The notes below the pieces were generated by a model that saw only the letters and a program-made list of their open reading frames with translations, made no database searches and was not told where the DNA came from. Below, one piece after another: positions 1 to 11,991 of a DNA stretch of 64,000 bases (positions are counted from its first letter, which is position 1; every line of letters starts with the position of its first letter). Origin of the DNA: Ctenosaura bakeri (lineage: Eukaryota; Chordata; Lepidosauria; Squamata; Iguanidae). The stretch covers positions 124,001-188,000 of the forward strand of contig CAOLHI010000417.1 in NCBI GenBank assembly GCA_948474755.1, written 5' to 3'. Position numbers and translations under genes: made by a program.

Positions 1-1469
1 TTAGCATAAATTCGCAGACTACTGGGAAAATAAAAACTTATAATATTCCAATATGATAGCACACAACACCACTCAACACCAGGCAGCTTGAGAGTGCTTT
101 TGTCATATTTATGCGTTGTGTAAGTAATACTCAGCAGTGCACACATATTCTGGCCACAATCCAGTGACAGCCACATGGTGTTGAGGGATGTGTTCACTCA
201 TGTGGAACATGGTAAAGCTGATTGCACAGCAAGACAAATCATTACTACTAACTGGATGGAAATTGTAAATTAGTCTTTTTCAACCCCATTAACACTTCAG
301 TAGAAAATATATTTTCTCCCAAACTTTTCATTACAGAAGTGGGCAGAACACCATCTTGATCTTGACTTCAGACAGCTAAATCTCTTTGTATCTCCTTTGC
401 ATCTAGGTATCAAATATTTGTTTACAGGAAGCAAGAGAGACTTATATCCTTTCCCCCAATGAGCTTAGAACCAATCATGATGCTCCTCCAAGCTAGAACA
501 TTTTGGGAGAAAGTCACCTCCCAATAAGCTTACCAGATGAAAAACAGAAGGAAGCTCCTGTACCTTTAATAGTTGGGCAGAAGAGAAGACTTCAGTAGGT
601 GGATCTTGCAAATATGAAAGGTACAGAAGCCTTCTCCTGTTTTTCATATGGCAAGTCTACCTCTTGAGCTTTCTAGACAAATAGGAGGTTTTGTTTGTTT
701 ATTTGTTTGTGTTTGTGAAAGTTCATAGTGAAGGGAAGACATCTATCCTCTTATGCCATTATTCCTGTAAAGATCATTTCTTTGTGCACTTGAATTAGGT
801 AAGCCAAGACCTAATTCATAATTGCATTCCATAGTATGGATCAAGAGAATGTTTAGTTTGGCTTGATTCACGTTTGAATAATGCCTGCCGCAGCAAGTGC
901 CTGCCTCTGCTCATTATCAGCAAAGGCTCTGGCAGGCAGTTTTTCATATCTCACTTGAGCATATTATTTGTTGTTGTGTTCAGCCTTCTGTCAATTTATG
1001 TTGTCCCCCTTGACTCCCTAAGACTATCACTGAAATGTTGGTTGACAGTTGTGATGTATGCTTTTCATGCCACATGCTGCAACTTCCAAGACAATGCACC
1101 TTAGGGCTGGTCTCTGGGGTTCTTAGCTCCAATGTTGGGAATCAATCCAAGAAAGAAAAGTGTGAAGGGGGAAAACTCACATGAATTTCCATGAGATGAA
1201 ATCCCCAACACGATTCATTATCTTGCAATGTTCAGGATATGAAAACTGCTGTTGACTTCATGTGCTAAAGAGATCTTATTTTGATAAAGTACAGTAAGAG
1301 TTATAGGTCTCTCTCTCTTTTTTTTCCCCCTTTCTTAACATTGGAAAATTCCTTAAAATGAAATTTCTGTAAGGCTACAGCAGTGATTGAAAGACTTTGT
1401 GGGAGGTTGCCAGTCTTGAGACCCAGGTTCAAGTTCAAGACTAGTGCTGACTTTATTGTTCCTTTTTAA
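1..1469. other. Unique AT-rich DNA, no gene seen
   Basis: Open frames are short and lack recognisable motifs on either strand. No repeat family, RNA gene or splice-flanked exon is recognisable. Treated as non-coding spacer. Confidence 0.6.
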
Positions 1470-1680
1470 CACTGCAGCACAGAGGCAGAGCATATGTTCT
1501 GCATGAAAAAGGTCCTAGGTTCAATCCCTAGTATTTCCAGAGATCTGGGAAACACTTGTAAGAGAACACTGGAAAGTTAATTCTATTGCTAGTCTGTGCA
1601 AGTCATAGATGAACTAGTTATTTAACTTTCCATAAGGCATATAGATGAACTAGTTCTCTAACTTTCCTATATTTCTAATT
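1470..1680 (+). repeat. tRNA-derived SINE fragment with an internal duplication
   Basis: An A-box-like stretch (CACAGAGGCAGAGCAT, about 1479-1494) is followed by a B-box-like GGTTCAATCC near 1519. This is the pol III internal promoter layout of a tRNA-derived SINE. The body runs on into a segment resembling the common reptile SINE phrase about a 'tagatggaccagt' region. That segment occurs twice, near 1606-1637 and 1641-1675 (shared core ATAGATGAACTAGTT). The copy is diverged and its 3' end is unclear. Confidence 0.6.
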
Positions 1681-4600
1681 ATCATCGTGATTTTACAAAA
1701 TATTTTCCTTTTAACTGAATTTTTCTTTCTAAATAGGATGTATATCAGGGCCCAAAGTGGGTGAGCAAGTAATCATTTTACTTTCAAAGAAGAATTACTA
1801 AACTATTATGAGGTAGTTCAAAATACTTTTTTCCCCTGATCATTTTTTTTCCTTTCTTCCTTTCTTTGCACTTTTTAAAACTGGGAATGGGGGAATATCA
1901 GTAGCTAGGAAGCCTTTCTGCCATTGTGCATTTCAATATGGGTCAAGAACTGTTGCAGTGTGATGCACTTTCCTTTCCAGGAGCACTTGGCTGGATCCAG
2001 AAATAATTCCAACTAGAACAGTCTTTGGAATCAATGGAACTTTAGTTAGTCAGGGGTTAAGTCTCATTGATTTCAGCAGATCAGCACTTTATCATGATCT
2101 AAATATATGGGGTGGGGGGAAAGGTTGAGAGATGGTCACTCCAGTTACAAAGGGACTCCACAGTTAGGCTTCATTTAGGTAGTATATAAGTGGAGGCCAG
2201 GATCTTCTTGGATGGGAACTCTCTTGTTTCAGTTCCTGCACATAAACCACAACCAAGTTATTTTTTTCCTTCCGGTGCTGCTCCTAGAAAGGATATAGGT
2301 CCTTTTGTATTTTACCTATTTTTCAACTCCCTGACAAAACGTTACCACAACCCATTGGCATTCTTATATTGATATAATCCCACAGTATAATTTCCAGGAA
2401 CAATTCTGGGCTATCTTTAAGTTGTTGGAGAGATTGCACTTAGCCAATCACAGTAGCTTTTATGTCCAAAATATTTTAAAGAAGGAGACACACACCCCTA
2501 ATAGAAATAGAAATTATAAAATAACTAATTTTCTCTTATCCCCAAAATATGCTTATCCCATCAACCATCTCCCTTACTCATTTTTGAGTGGGTCTTAACT
2601 AATACTACTCTTTTGAACATTTCAGATCTCAGTTGGACCAATACATTTACATCACTTCAGATGTAATCGTGACATGGAGGAAAAATTGTACTCTCACAAT
2701 CCATTTTATTTGCACTGTAATCCCATAATAATTTGTGGCTGACCAGGAATTTTACTTGGGACCATCCCAGTTATAATGTCACTACACACTATGGTCATTT
2801 TATATGATAGGCTTATTGTATACTTTACTAAATATCAGTCATACTAACCAAGGCAATGTAATTCATATCTACTCAAAAATAATATCTACAACAAGATTTA
2901 TTTCCAAGAAAATATGTATATAATTGCAGCCTTGCTTTGCTTATCTAAAAATTGCCATTTTCTTCTAAGAAAATAGAACTTTAATTATGTTCATGATCAC
3001 AAGCAATATCTTTTTTCTTTGAAATTAAAATTAAAGTATGACCTCCTGTAACTGCTATGACTTGGCACTTACTCCAAAAAGTTTTATTATACTGCATGGA
3101 TTATTCAATGTTGGTAAAGGCTATCAAAAGAAAAATAAGCCTGAAATTAAAAGAAAGTTAAGCAAAAATAATTTGTTTCCACATAATTTGTCTGAAGATT
3201 AAAATCTGAAACTGAAACATTTGATTTCAGGCTTATTAAAGTTGTTATTCTCAGGAAAAAAAATTGGACTAGAGTTGCCCAACTAACTTTAATGAGATGT
3301 CTAGTTCTAGGTGCTGGTATGATAAAAGTATTGTGTGATAGGGATAAACTCAGAGGGTCTCTGAATTTCAAGAATCCAGAACACAATGTGGGAAGGTGGA
3401 AGAACTTTCTTTTTTTGCCTACAGTGGCTGCTGCAACAGAATTGTTCTTTGGTTGACCTAGTTGATATTTTGTTTCTGTCACGATGCTGTAAATTCAAGC
3501 CCTCTTCAGGTCTTTGCTTGTTGAGTTCCAAACACATGACAACAGATAAGAGCTTATTTGTAAGTCTCGTTTCACAAAAATTCTTGCACACCCAGCAGCT
3601 TTGAAAGCCTTCATAACTGAAAGTATGAAGGTGTGTATAAAGCTTTGTAGCTGACCACCATGACAGAGTTCCCATGATTGGGAGACCAACTTATCAGAGT
3701 AATTAATAGCAAGAGCTTCTGCTAAAGTACTCAAGCAAGAAGGTATCAGATGCTGTTGAGTTCATGATATTTATGTGCATGTCCATATAGCTGCTACCTA
3801 TTTATCTCACCATACATTAAGGTATGAGCAAGTTGACAGTTTAATTGGGATCACTGTATATGTGGAGAAGAGAAGGTGTACATATCAAAAAGAAATGGCA
3901 TTCCTTATTGACAGGCAATAATTTCCCCAATGCTCCAGGACAATGCTATGTCTAGTATGTCACAGGGAAATCAAAGTGGTGGCTGGACTGCCCAGGGTAA
4001 AGTTTTTGTACGAGAAGAGAGGACGTTACCAGACACTACTCCTACAGTGAGTCACCTCTTAATTTAATAATTGTATTAACTTCAATTTACTAACTCCATC
4101 TCCACAGCCAAGATTTTTTTATATTTCTCCAGCAATATCCCCCTAAATGATTTTTTCCCCTCTACCAGTCAGTTCATACTCTTTGCCTATAATTTTCTTT
4201 ATTCCGTGCTGACATTTTAGCTCATTGTAGCCACAACCAAAATGTTACACCTCAGAAACTGTCATGCAAATGAACTATTCTGTGGTATGGTATTCTCCTG
4301 GTCATTTATATAACTCATTGTACAAAAAAATGGAATCAAAGAATCACTCCAAAAGATGATTTATGGTTTTAAAAAAACAGTTAATAGTATTTTAAGTCTG
4401 CAATCATTCATGCCAGTTTCTTTTAACAGATGACATATTTTGTCCATTGCTGTTTAATATGCATATTAATATAATTTGGCAATAAAAATAGAGGTACGCT
4501 TTGATCCTTTCAGTCTCTCCTACCCAGGCATTTTCAGCTACATAGGAATGTTATTGTCTGCATATTGCCATCTACTTCACCATGGCCAGGTGCAGCCAGA

Positions 4601-5030
4601 AATATTATTGTCAGAGTCATTCTACTCTATTGTATTTATTGCCTCTTATTGCCAGCCTGGAACTATAAAGTATTCTGCCAGCATTTCAGCAATGTCACAG
4701 AGCCTTCAGAATAGCCACCACATTGAACACAGGCTGAGTTTATAGGTCTTTTATAGCTGCCAGCATTGTAAAAAGACAATGCTAAAATAGAAAAGAAAAA
4801 AAGACCTAGGCCTTGTCCACCAACCCATTGGTTTCAACTGGTGTACTGTAATAGTACAACCATCTAGTGAATTCTATGTTTTTTGTTTGTTTGTTTTGTT
4901 GTGGAAAGTGATGTTACAAGGCCAGACCAGATGTTACCACATAGATCAAGATCCTAGCGTGGATGAAGTGGGGAAGACACAGCAATTCATTTTGAAACTG
5001 AAAAACTGCCATAGTATTCTGCAAGGTGAG
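1681..5030. other. Unique AT-rich DNA, no gene seen
   Basis: No supported coding exon or recognisable repeat. Open frames near 3.15-3.73 kb overlap on both strands, have no domain motif, and are judged chance frames. The stretch about 4470-4745 has more even composition than its surroundings and could be a conserved non-coding element, but this cannot be shown from one sequence. Confidence 0.5.
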
Positions 5031-5032
5031 AG

Positions 5033-5205
5033 GAAGAGTGATGTTTGAATGTTGGACTACAATCCTGGAGACCAGGGTTCAGTTCCCCACTTGGCCATGA
5101 AAACCCAATGGATGATCTTGGGCATGTCACATATTCTCAGCCTCAGTAAACTCCATTATAGGTTCAACATAGGGCACTTGAAGGTACACAAAAACAACAA
5201 ATTTT
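5033..5205 (+). repeat. tRNA-derived SINE
   Basis: This is a tRNA-type SINE of the family also seen at 10.45, 14.3, 37.9 and 62.3 kb. The left part carries the 'gttggactac...ctggagacc' region, then B box GGTTCAGTTCC at 5076-5086. The body has the phrase 'ccatgaaaacccaatgga' and 'cttgggcatgtcac', and the 3' end has 'acttgaaggtacac' followed by an A/C-rich tail. The central part is shortened compared with the 62.3 kb copy. Confidence 0.75.
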
Positions 5206-5280
5206 GCAAGGTGATTCTGAGGAAGCATGAAAAATTTGAGAAGAGAAATGAACAAGGAAAACCAAAGGGAGAACTCATGA

Positions 5281-5335
5281 TTTTTTTTTAAAAAAAAGAT
5301 GGAGTAAACAGGGAGGGAGGGAGGGAGGGAGGGGA
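5281..5335. repeat. Poly-A/T run and (GGGA)n microsatellite
   Basis: T8/A9 runs are followed by about six GGGA units at roughly 5311-5333. Simple sequence. Confidence 0.85.
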
Positions 5336-8300
5336 ATGAATCACAGCCTCATTCCCACATCCCCCCTCCCCAATTTTCACATTTAAACTATTGTTTATTT
5401 GTTTTCAAAATCAGAAATAAAATTCTGGACATTTCCAGGTTTTAATTGGGGGAGAGGGGGCATATGCTTACCTGCCTAATCCTTCTTGACCCATTATAGT
5501 TTCCTGCCCCATGGCATAGAGATTTACCTTAAATTATATGAATTGTATTGAATTGTATGGTTCTATATTTCCTTTCCCCTAATTTTTATGCCTAGTAAAC
5601 AAAATCTCAGAAGCATATAACTTTGACTGGTATTTTAATTCAGCGTTCAAGGTTTCATAATTGTGGTTTTGAAGGGCAGATTTTTTTTTTTTAAAAAAGT
5701 ACTATATATAACTAGACAACCATATTTATAATAGTTTAACTAAAACAGGTAACTTTTCAAAAGAGTACAATCTGGAAAAGCAATCCTTCTAAACATCAAG
5801 AACTCATTATTCCATTGCTTGGCTACACTACTTTTGTGAGTAATTGTTTTAATTCACATACCCACCCACCCACCCATACACACACCACACAAGCCATTTA
5901 TCCAGAAGCCAAACATTTCTCATTCTTACTTAAGAAGTCTGAATACAACAGAACTACAAAATATGCAGTGTTCTTTTACATATGCTTCAAAGTGAAGGAG
6001 TATTGTTTATTGGGCAAAATGATTGCTGGACTAATAGCCAGAATCCATTGTAATTTAACAGTGCTGCAGTAGTTGTATTAATCTGCAGTGTTGTCACCAT
6101 TGGAAATCATTCCATATCCATATGACCTCTTTGTGTGTGGAGGAGGAGGGAGAGGGAGAGCACTGGTCAAATTTCCACAGTGAGTTCTAATGTTTGGGTC
6201 TCCTGCTTGAAAAAAAACAACAACAACCTGTATCCCCCACCATAATACTGGTACCTAATAGTCACACATCTGATCTTTCTCATACTGCCATTTTGGCAGC
6301 ACACACACCCTCCCTTTAAAATATGCTTATTGGATTTTTGAAGTATGAATACAAAAGACAAAGAAGAAGAAGGGAAAATATATAGGTTATAGTGTGGGTC
6401 ACACCAGCTCTGCTCTGATATACTTTTTTGGAGGAAAGGGTGGTATCATTATGATGGTATTACAGGCAAGTTCATGTGTTAAGGTACAGAGCTTTATTCA
6501 GAATTGTTGGGTTGAGCTTTGCTAAACGTCATTTCTCAGTCCTCATGTTGCATATTTGTATTGATTCATTGCCATCCAGGCATGGCTGGAGGCTTTGTTT
6601 CGTTGAGGATGTGAATATATGCTAGGTTTTATAAGGGTTGTGAGTGGTTTAACATGAACCATTCAAGGTGCTGAATTCAATTCCCAAAACAGATTCAGTA
6701 TTTACAGAACTCCCATAAAACAAGTTGCTGCTGTAAAACCCAGTATGGATTCACTGCCTCAAAGCACTAGAACCACTGGCTAATTTGATTCCATCAAACT
6801 GGAGCTTCAATATTTTGAAAAGCTTAAGCTGCCAAGTAACCAATGATAGTAATATCTGAACTTCAAGCAAAAACTCCATCAGTTAATGTCATTTGAATTA
6901 ACAAATATCAGCAAGTTAAAAAAAAGAAGATTCATGTTCATTTTTTTTAATAGTGCATGTATACATTTTTCCTAAAGTATGATATCAAAGTTTAACAAAG
7001 TTTAGAGTAAAATAATAGCTTGCATAATCTTAATTGTTATCAGAGCCTTTAGCTGTAATAGTCTAAAAAACACTTTAAAAGAATGAAATAAAATATCACA
7101 GAAGTCTCAAGGTAGACTGAAAAAAGACAGTTGTAAGTTCTTATCCAATGTCAGTCAGCATGTTCTCAGGCTTTTAGCAGCTTTCATAGATAAACTCACA
7201 TTATCTCAGCATATTTATACATTTTATTTCAAAAATTGAACTTATAGTGCCTTCTGATGCTGAGTACTCCTCACTTTTTGACAGTGTGACCATAGTCTAC
7301 CATTCTTCCTACAAGATACCAAATTTTCATAAATTGAACTTATTAATGACCAGATAACACAATCGGGATCATGCTGGCCAAAGAACATGCTTAAGGCTAT
7401 GCTGACCAGAGACATGGTTAGGATCATGAAAGTTCAGATAGGATTGTGCAGAAAACTCCAGTGCTGATGGGTTAGTGCTAATCCTTTCACCACTTCAGGC
7501 CCTTGGACTTTTTGAATACCATGAAAGATGAACTGTCCAGATTGGTGAGCAATCAGAGATCATCCTTTGACCTTACCTTATGGAGATCTTCCCTAGGCAC
7601 CCTATCTGGCCAAATATTAAATGATTATCATGAGTCCCATCAAAGGTTTGTCTCTCTGGAGTTAAGCAATCAGCCCATTCTGGATGACTTTGTTAGTCCC
7701 ATGGGAAAGCCATTATGGCTTTGTCAACACACCCCTTCAGGGTGTGAGATAATGTATAAAAACCCTAGCTTCAATCCCAGACAACTGTAGTACATAGAAT
7801 TTAGTGTGCCCAGCCTGCTGTGTTCCAACACTGTCTAAGTCCCTCCACTGTGACCTTTTCTTCAAGACTGGTAAATATTGCCCCTTCCACCTAATCCCTC
7901 TCTATCCAACCTTTCTTATCTCACTTTCCAATAGCCTTGTACAGTTCTTAAGAGTGTCTGCTCTCTTGTGTATTTGCCAATTCAAATACAATATTTTGTT
8001 TAACTTTAACTGCAGTCCTCTCTACAGTTAGTACTGGTATACATAGGAGAAAAGTTGCAGGCCTCCTTTGAACTATAATTCTAAGGAAATGTTGACACTG
8101 AGGGTGGACCCCAATATCTCCCACATCTTAGGAGAACAACAGCCTTTAATGTTACTAATGCTTTGTCTTGCAATTAATCTACTGCCTTTTATCACACAAG
8201 CTGAAGTTCGAATATTTACAGTTCAGATGTTTCTTTGAACCTCACTAAGTAAGGCCCTGGGTTTATGCCTTGTCTGACAAGTGCCTGCTGAGCAGATATT

Positions 8301-10445
8301 ACATGGCAATTTTGTTGTCTGAGGGTTTTTTAAAAAAGACATACTTTATTTTCTTCTTCTGTAGTCTGTATTTTAATCCTGTTCTCAAGCCACAATCCTT
8401 AATTTTTCATCCATTAAATACATGACTCCCATCAGCTGCTTGGCAACACTAACATTGGTAGGGACTTGACAGTAGCATTGAGTAGAACATGAGGCCTGTG
8501 CACCTGAACTGAACAGAACAGTCACGCTGAATGTGCCAACCATGTTCAAATAAAAGGTGATGAGGAATACTTTCCTGAAACATACAGTCTTTCTTTCCTA
8601 AAGTATCAGTTTTTAAGGAAACTAGCAAATAAGAATCTGTTTTGTTCAGTGATTAAGACAGATAATGCTTCAGAAACAAATCCATAGGGTATATCTAAAA
8701 TGGAGGTGAACCAAAGGACTGAGTTGTCCAATTTTTATGTACAGTTACAAGGGAAGGTCTGCAGGATAATACTGAGTTTTGATGATGCAGTACAAAACAG
8801 ACCATACAGTGGAAGCAACAACTGAATAATTGATACAACAGTTCATTTCTAGTTAGTGTAGCAACCAACAGTATGATACATGTAGTGGTGGAATTTCTCT
8901 GCCTCTCTGTAAATAATCAGCATCCTCCAGTTGGACTGGTACCGTAATTTTGCTGCATATAGGCAGTGAAAGTGAGAAAGGGATGAGCCATCCAGTCTGG
9001 CTCTGTACCAAGCTCAGAGTATACACGCTCTGTGTCAGACAGCTTTTAATAGAAAGTGGAACAAATCCAATTTTATATAGCAAATGGAGAAATAGAAATG
9101 CCTGTTTTAGCTGATTTAGTACACACAAATGGTTCTGAGATGGCACAAGTGGCCAATCGTATTTTATCATTATTCACAAAGTGGATAGGGAGAGACAGTC
9201 CAAGTTCCCCTTTGGCCTTGATTGTAATGAATGGCTGGGAATGAGGTCAAACTGAAAGGCTGTAGGGTGGCTAAGCAGAATTTGGGAGGCGGGTGGGAGT
9301 AGACACAGCTGAACTGACTTGCAAATATTTGAATTAATGATCCCCTATATCAGTCCTTCCATATACTCAACTTGTATGCTGTTGTTGTTGTTTTTATTTT
9401 GTTTTATAGATTTACAATGAACAAAATCATTTAAATTGGGGAGTTATTTTTTGTGGTATTACTTTAAAATATTCCTTCACATTGGACTTCAAAAGAAGTC
9501 CATGACAGTCTTTGATATTTTAAAGAATGTAGATTCAGAATTTTTTTTTCCAATTTTTCAAACTGGCTTATTTTTCAGTGTTCAAAAAAACAAAAACAAA
9601 AACAAAACAAAAAAAAACAAAACCCAAAAACAGTCAGATAAAAGAAGTGGGCCCTGTTGATTTTGGAAATGATAATCTAGACAGACTATCACTTCCAGGC
9701 AAGGTTTCTTGCTCATCTGCTAACCATCAATGCACCTTGTTATTAGCTAACCATTCAACTAAAGATATGACAGAAATAAGCCACATTCAAAATTTTGTAT
9801 GAAAACATGAACATCTGACTTGGTCAGTTAATAACCAAATTGGAATACATCTGCATGCCAGAATCCACATGCGTCCAAATTTTGTGATGAGGTTCACAAC
9901 TCTACTCAAAAAGTAGACACAGAAAATGATTTTTAAGTAAGAAAACATTGTCTTAAGGGAGATGCTTGAAGAAACTGTATAATAGGAAAAGCACATAAAA
10001 TTCATGTATTAAGAATGTGAAAATGTTCTTTTTTGTTTTACAATATTTGTAAAGCTTGCAAAATTATAAATATGGACCAAAGGAAACATGTAAGTGGGAA
10101 AATGGAAAATCTGATGAGACTAAATGTAATAGATTCAGTCATGCCTGCGAGAGCTGACTGTATCTGTGTAGAATCAGAGGACTGATGTATTCGTTCGTTT
10201 CCCCCCAAAGTGAGTGTAGGAGGAGAAGGGCACAGAAAGAGAGAAAGAGAGAGAAGGAGAATGAATCATGAATGAGGGAAGTCTGTAGTATTTAGTTATT
10301 ATTTATATAGTGCTTTTCTTTTCCACTTCTCCTCTCACATGGTTCTTAAGCAGCATACAAAGGATTCTCAGACAGTTTTCTTTGCATTGGGTAACAATGT
10401 GGTTACAGCCACAAAATGAGAATATCATAATGGTCAACAAAGATC
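5336..10445. other. Unique AT-rich DNA, no gene seen
   Basis: Scanned on both strands. Only short open frames without motif support are present. Minor simple sequence includes CCCA repeats near 5862-5876 and A-rich runs near 9586-9625. No repeat family recognised. Confidence 0.55.
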
Positions 10446-10475
10446 CAGTGAGGTGTAGTGGTTTGAGTATTGGAA

Positions 10476-10574
10476 TACATATCCTCTGAAGATGCCAGCC
10501 AGAGATGCAGGTGAAATGTCAGGAGAAAATACTAATAGAACACAACCTCAAAACCTGGAAAACCCACAACAACC
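10476..10574 (+). mobile_element. Penelope-like/retrozyme-like fragment inserted in the SINE
   Basis: This 99-bp segment is bounded by TATTGGAA at 10468-10475 and 10575-10582, which looks like an 8-bp target-site duplication. It holds a hammerhead-like core and then an A-rich stretch ending 'ggaaaacccacaacaacc'. From family knowledge, Penelope-like elements of animals carry minimal hammerhead motifs in their terminal repeats. The assignment to that class rests on the core only, because no reverse transcriptase is present. Confidence 0.5.
10482..10524 (+). ncRNA. Degenerate type I hammerhead-ribozyme-like motif
   Basis: Order of elements: stem I 5' strand TCCT (10482-10485), CTGAAGA in the place of the CUGAUGA core (10486-10492), stem II GCCAGC pairing with GCAGGT (one A-A mismatch, one G-U), GAAA at 10513-10516, a one-pair stem III (T-G), UC as in the GUC cleavage triplet (10518-10520), then stem I 3' strand AGGA (10521-10524). 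Layout matches the minimal hammerheads with a tiny stem III known from Penelope-like elements. The CUGAAGA variant and the stem II mismatch make activity of this copy doubtful. Confidence 0.55.
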
Positions 10575-10854
10575 TATTGGAAATTAACTCTGGAGACCAA
10601 GGTTTGAATCCCTACTCAGCCACTGAAACCGACTGGGTGACCTGGGCCAAGTTAAATTCTGTCATCTCCTCTTATCCTCTCCTATCCTTATAGGAAGGTG
10701 ACAGCAATCCCTTCTGAAGTAGTCTTGCCAGGGAAACCCTGAGATAGGTTTGCCTTGGGATCACCATAAGTCAGAAACAATTTGAAGACACATAACATCA
10801 AACAACAGCATTTAATTATTATTTTTTTCCTTTTGTGGCTTTGCAGCAGATATG

Positions 10855-10927
10855 ACTCCATAGCAGGATTCCATAAAATATTGAAAGTGGAATAATAGTA
10901 CTGTAACTGGCTAGTGTGGAAATGGCC
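10855..10927 (+). mobile_element. Half of a hairpin MITE (right terminus)
   Basis: Matches by eye the right arm of the elements at 42.65, 45.9 and 56.4 kb: 'caggattccata', 'attgaaagtggaataatag', 'actgtaac', and the terminus GTGTGGAAATGGCC. The left arm is not recognisable. TAA follows the terminus. Confidence 0.65.
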
Positions 10928-11937
10928 TAAGTATTACTATTACTCATTACTACAGCTATTACAATAACATCATCATTTTACCTTTGGTGGTGTTTTGTGT
11001 TTTAATATAAATACTTAAGGCAATTAAGAAAAAGCATTGAAAACTAGCAAGTTATCACCATTAACTATAAATCTGTTTTGTTCAGCATATTTGAAATACA
11101 GCACTTTCAGTTTCTTAGCCTATAGATAGCCCTACAATATATATTCTATATAGTAGTCTCTCATTATATTAGCATATCTATGTACTAGAAATTATTTTTC
11201 TAGGGATGATGACTGCTGAAGTTTGAAACACTTCGCTTGGAATGATGACAGGACTCCACAGGAAAAACACATATCAAAGAACCTTCCTGGAAATATTAGT
11301 CCTTCCACAAATAAATAATATATTCTAGATATGCATTGTATATTGTGTGCAAATGCTATGTGTTATATGTATACACAGTAACACATTTCTATGCCTTTTT
11401 ACTTTCACATATTACAAAAGTAATAAAAAACCCAGCATCAACACACTAAAATCATGCCATCCTCATACTGACCAAACACTGATTAACATACAAGCAAACA
11501 AACAAAAACAAAATCCATCTAAGAGATTCGGAGTTCCTTTGGCTCTCCAACTGCATGGGGTATATGCACTGTCTGGTGATGTAGCAAAGATTATTTAATT
11601 GAGTAGACATATGGGCTCTCTCACTGAAGAAAAATGCATGAAGGGTGTCTTAAAGAATTTAAGCTGTATTCAGCAAGATAGAGAGAGAAAAAAAGAGCTA
11701 GGAAAGCCAAGATTAAGTACAATAAAATTATAATGCAGCTTTGGGTAGAAAGCTTTCTCCACAGAAGAAATAAAAAAAAAGAAATCTATTCAATATTTAA
11801 ACAGCTGAATTTATTCTATGTATTGCACATTTTTTTTCCATGCTACCTGTAACTGCTTTTCTGGGAAAATGTAGATAATAAAATCAATTATCTAAGCCTT
11901 GCCAGACATACATGTACCAGTGAAGGATGCTATCTTT

Positions 11938-11991
<54 letters not shown>

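Larger units (their letters stand above)
10450..10800 (+). repeat. tRNA-derived SINE, split by a 99-bp insertion
   Basis: The head 'gaggtgtagtggtttgag' (A-box side) is at 10450-10467. The body resumes at 10575 with 'ctctggagaccaagg', B box GGTTTGAATCCC (about 10600-10612), 'gactgggtgacctgggccaag', and the 3' end 'agtcagaaacaatttgaagacacataac'. The two halves are separated by a foreign segment flanked by the duplication TATTGGAA, so the SINE was complete before it was interrupted. Confidence 0.8.

Noticed and set aside
3147..3734. Cluster of overlapping 70-122-codon frames
   Set aside because: Frames overlap on both strands with no recognisable protein family.
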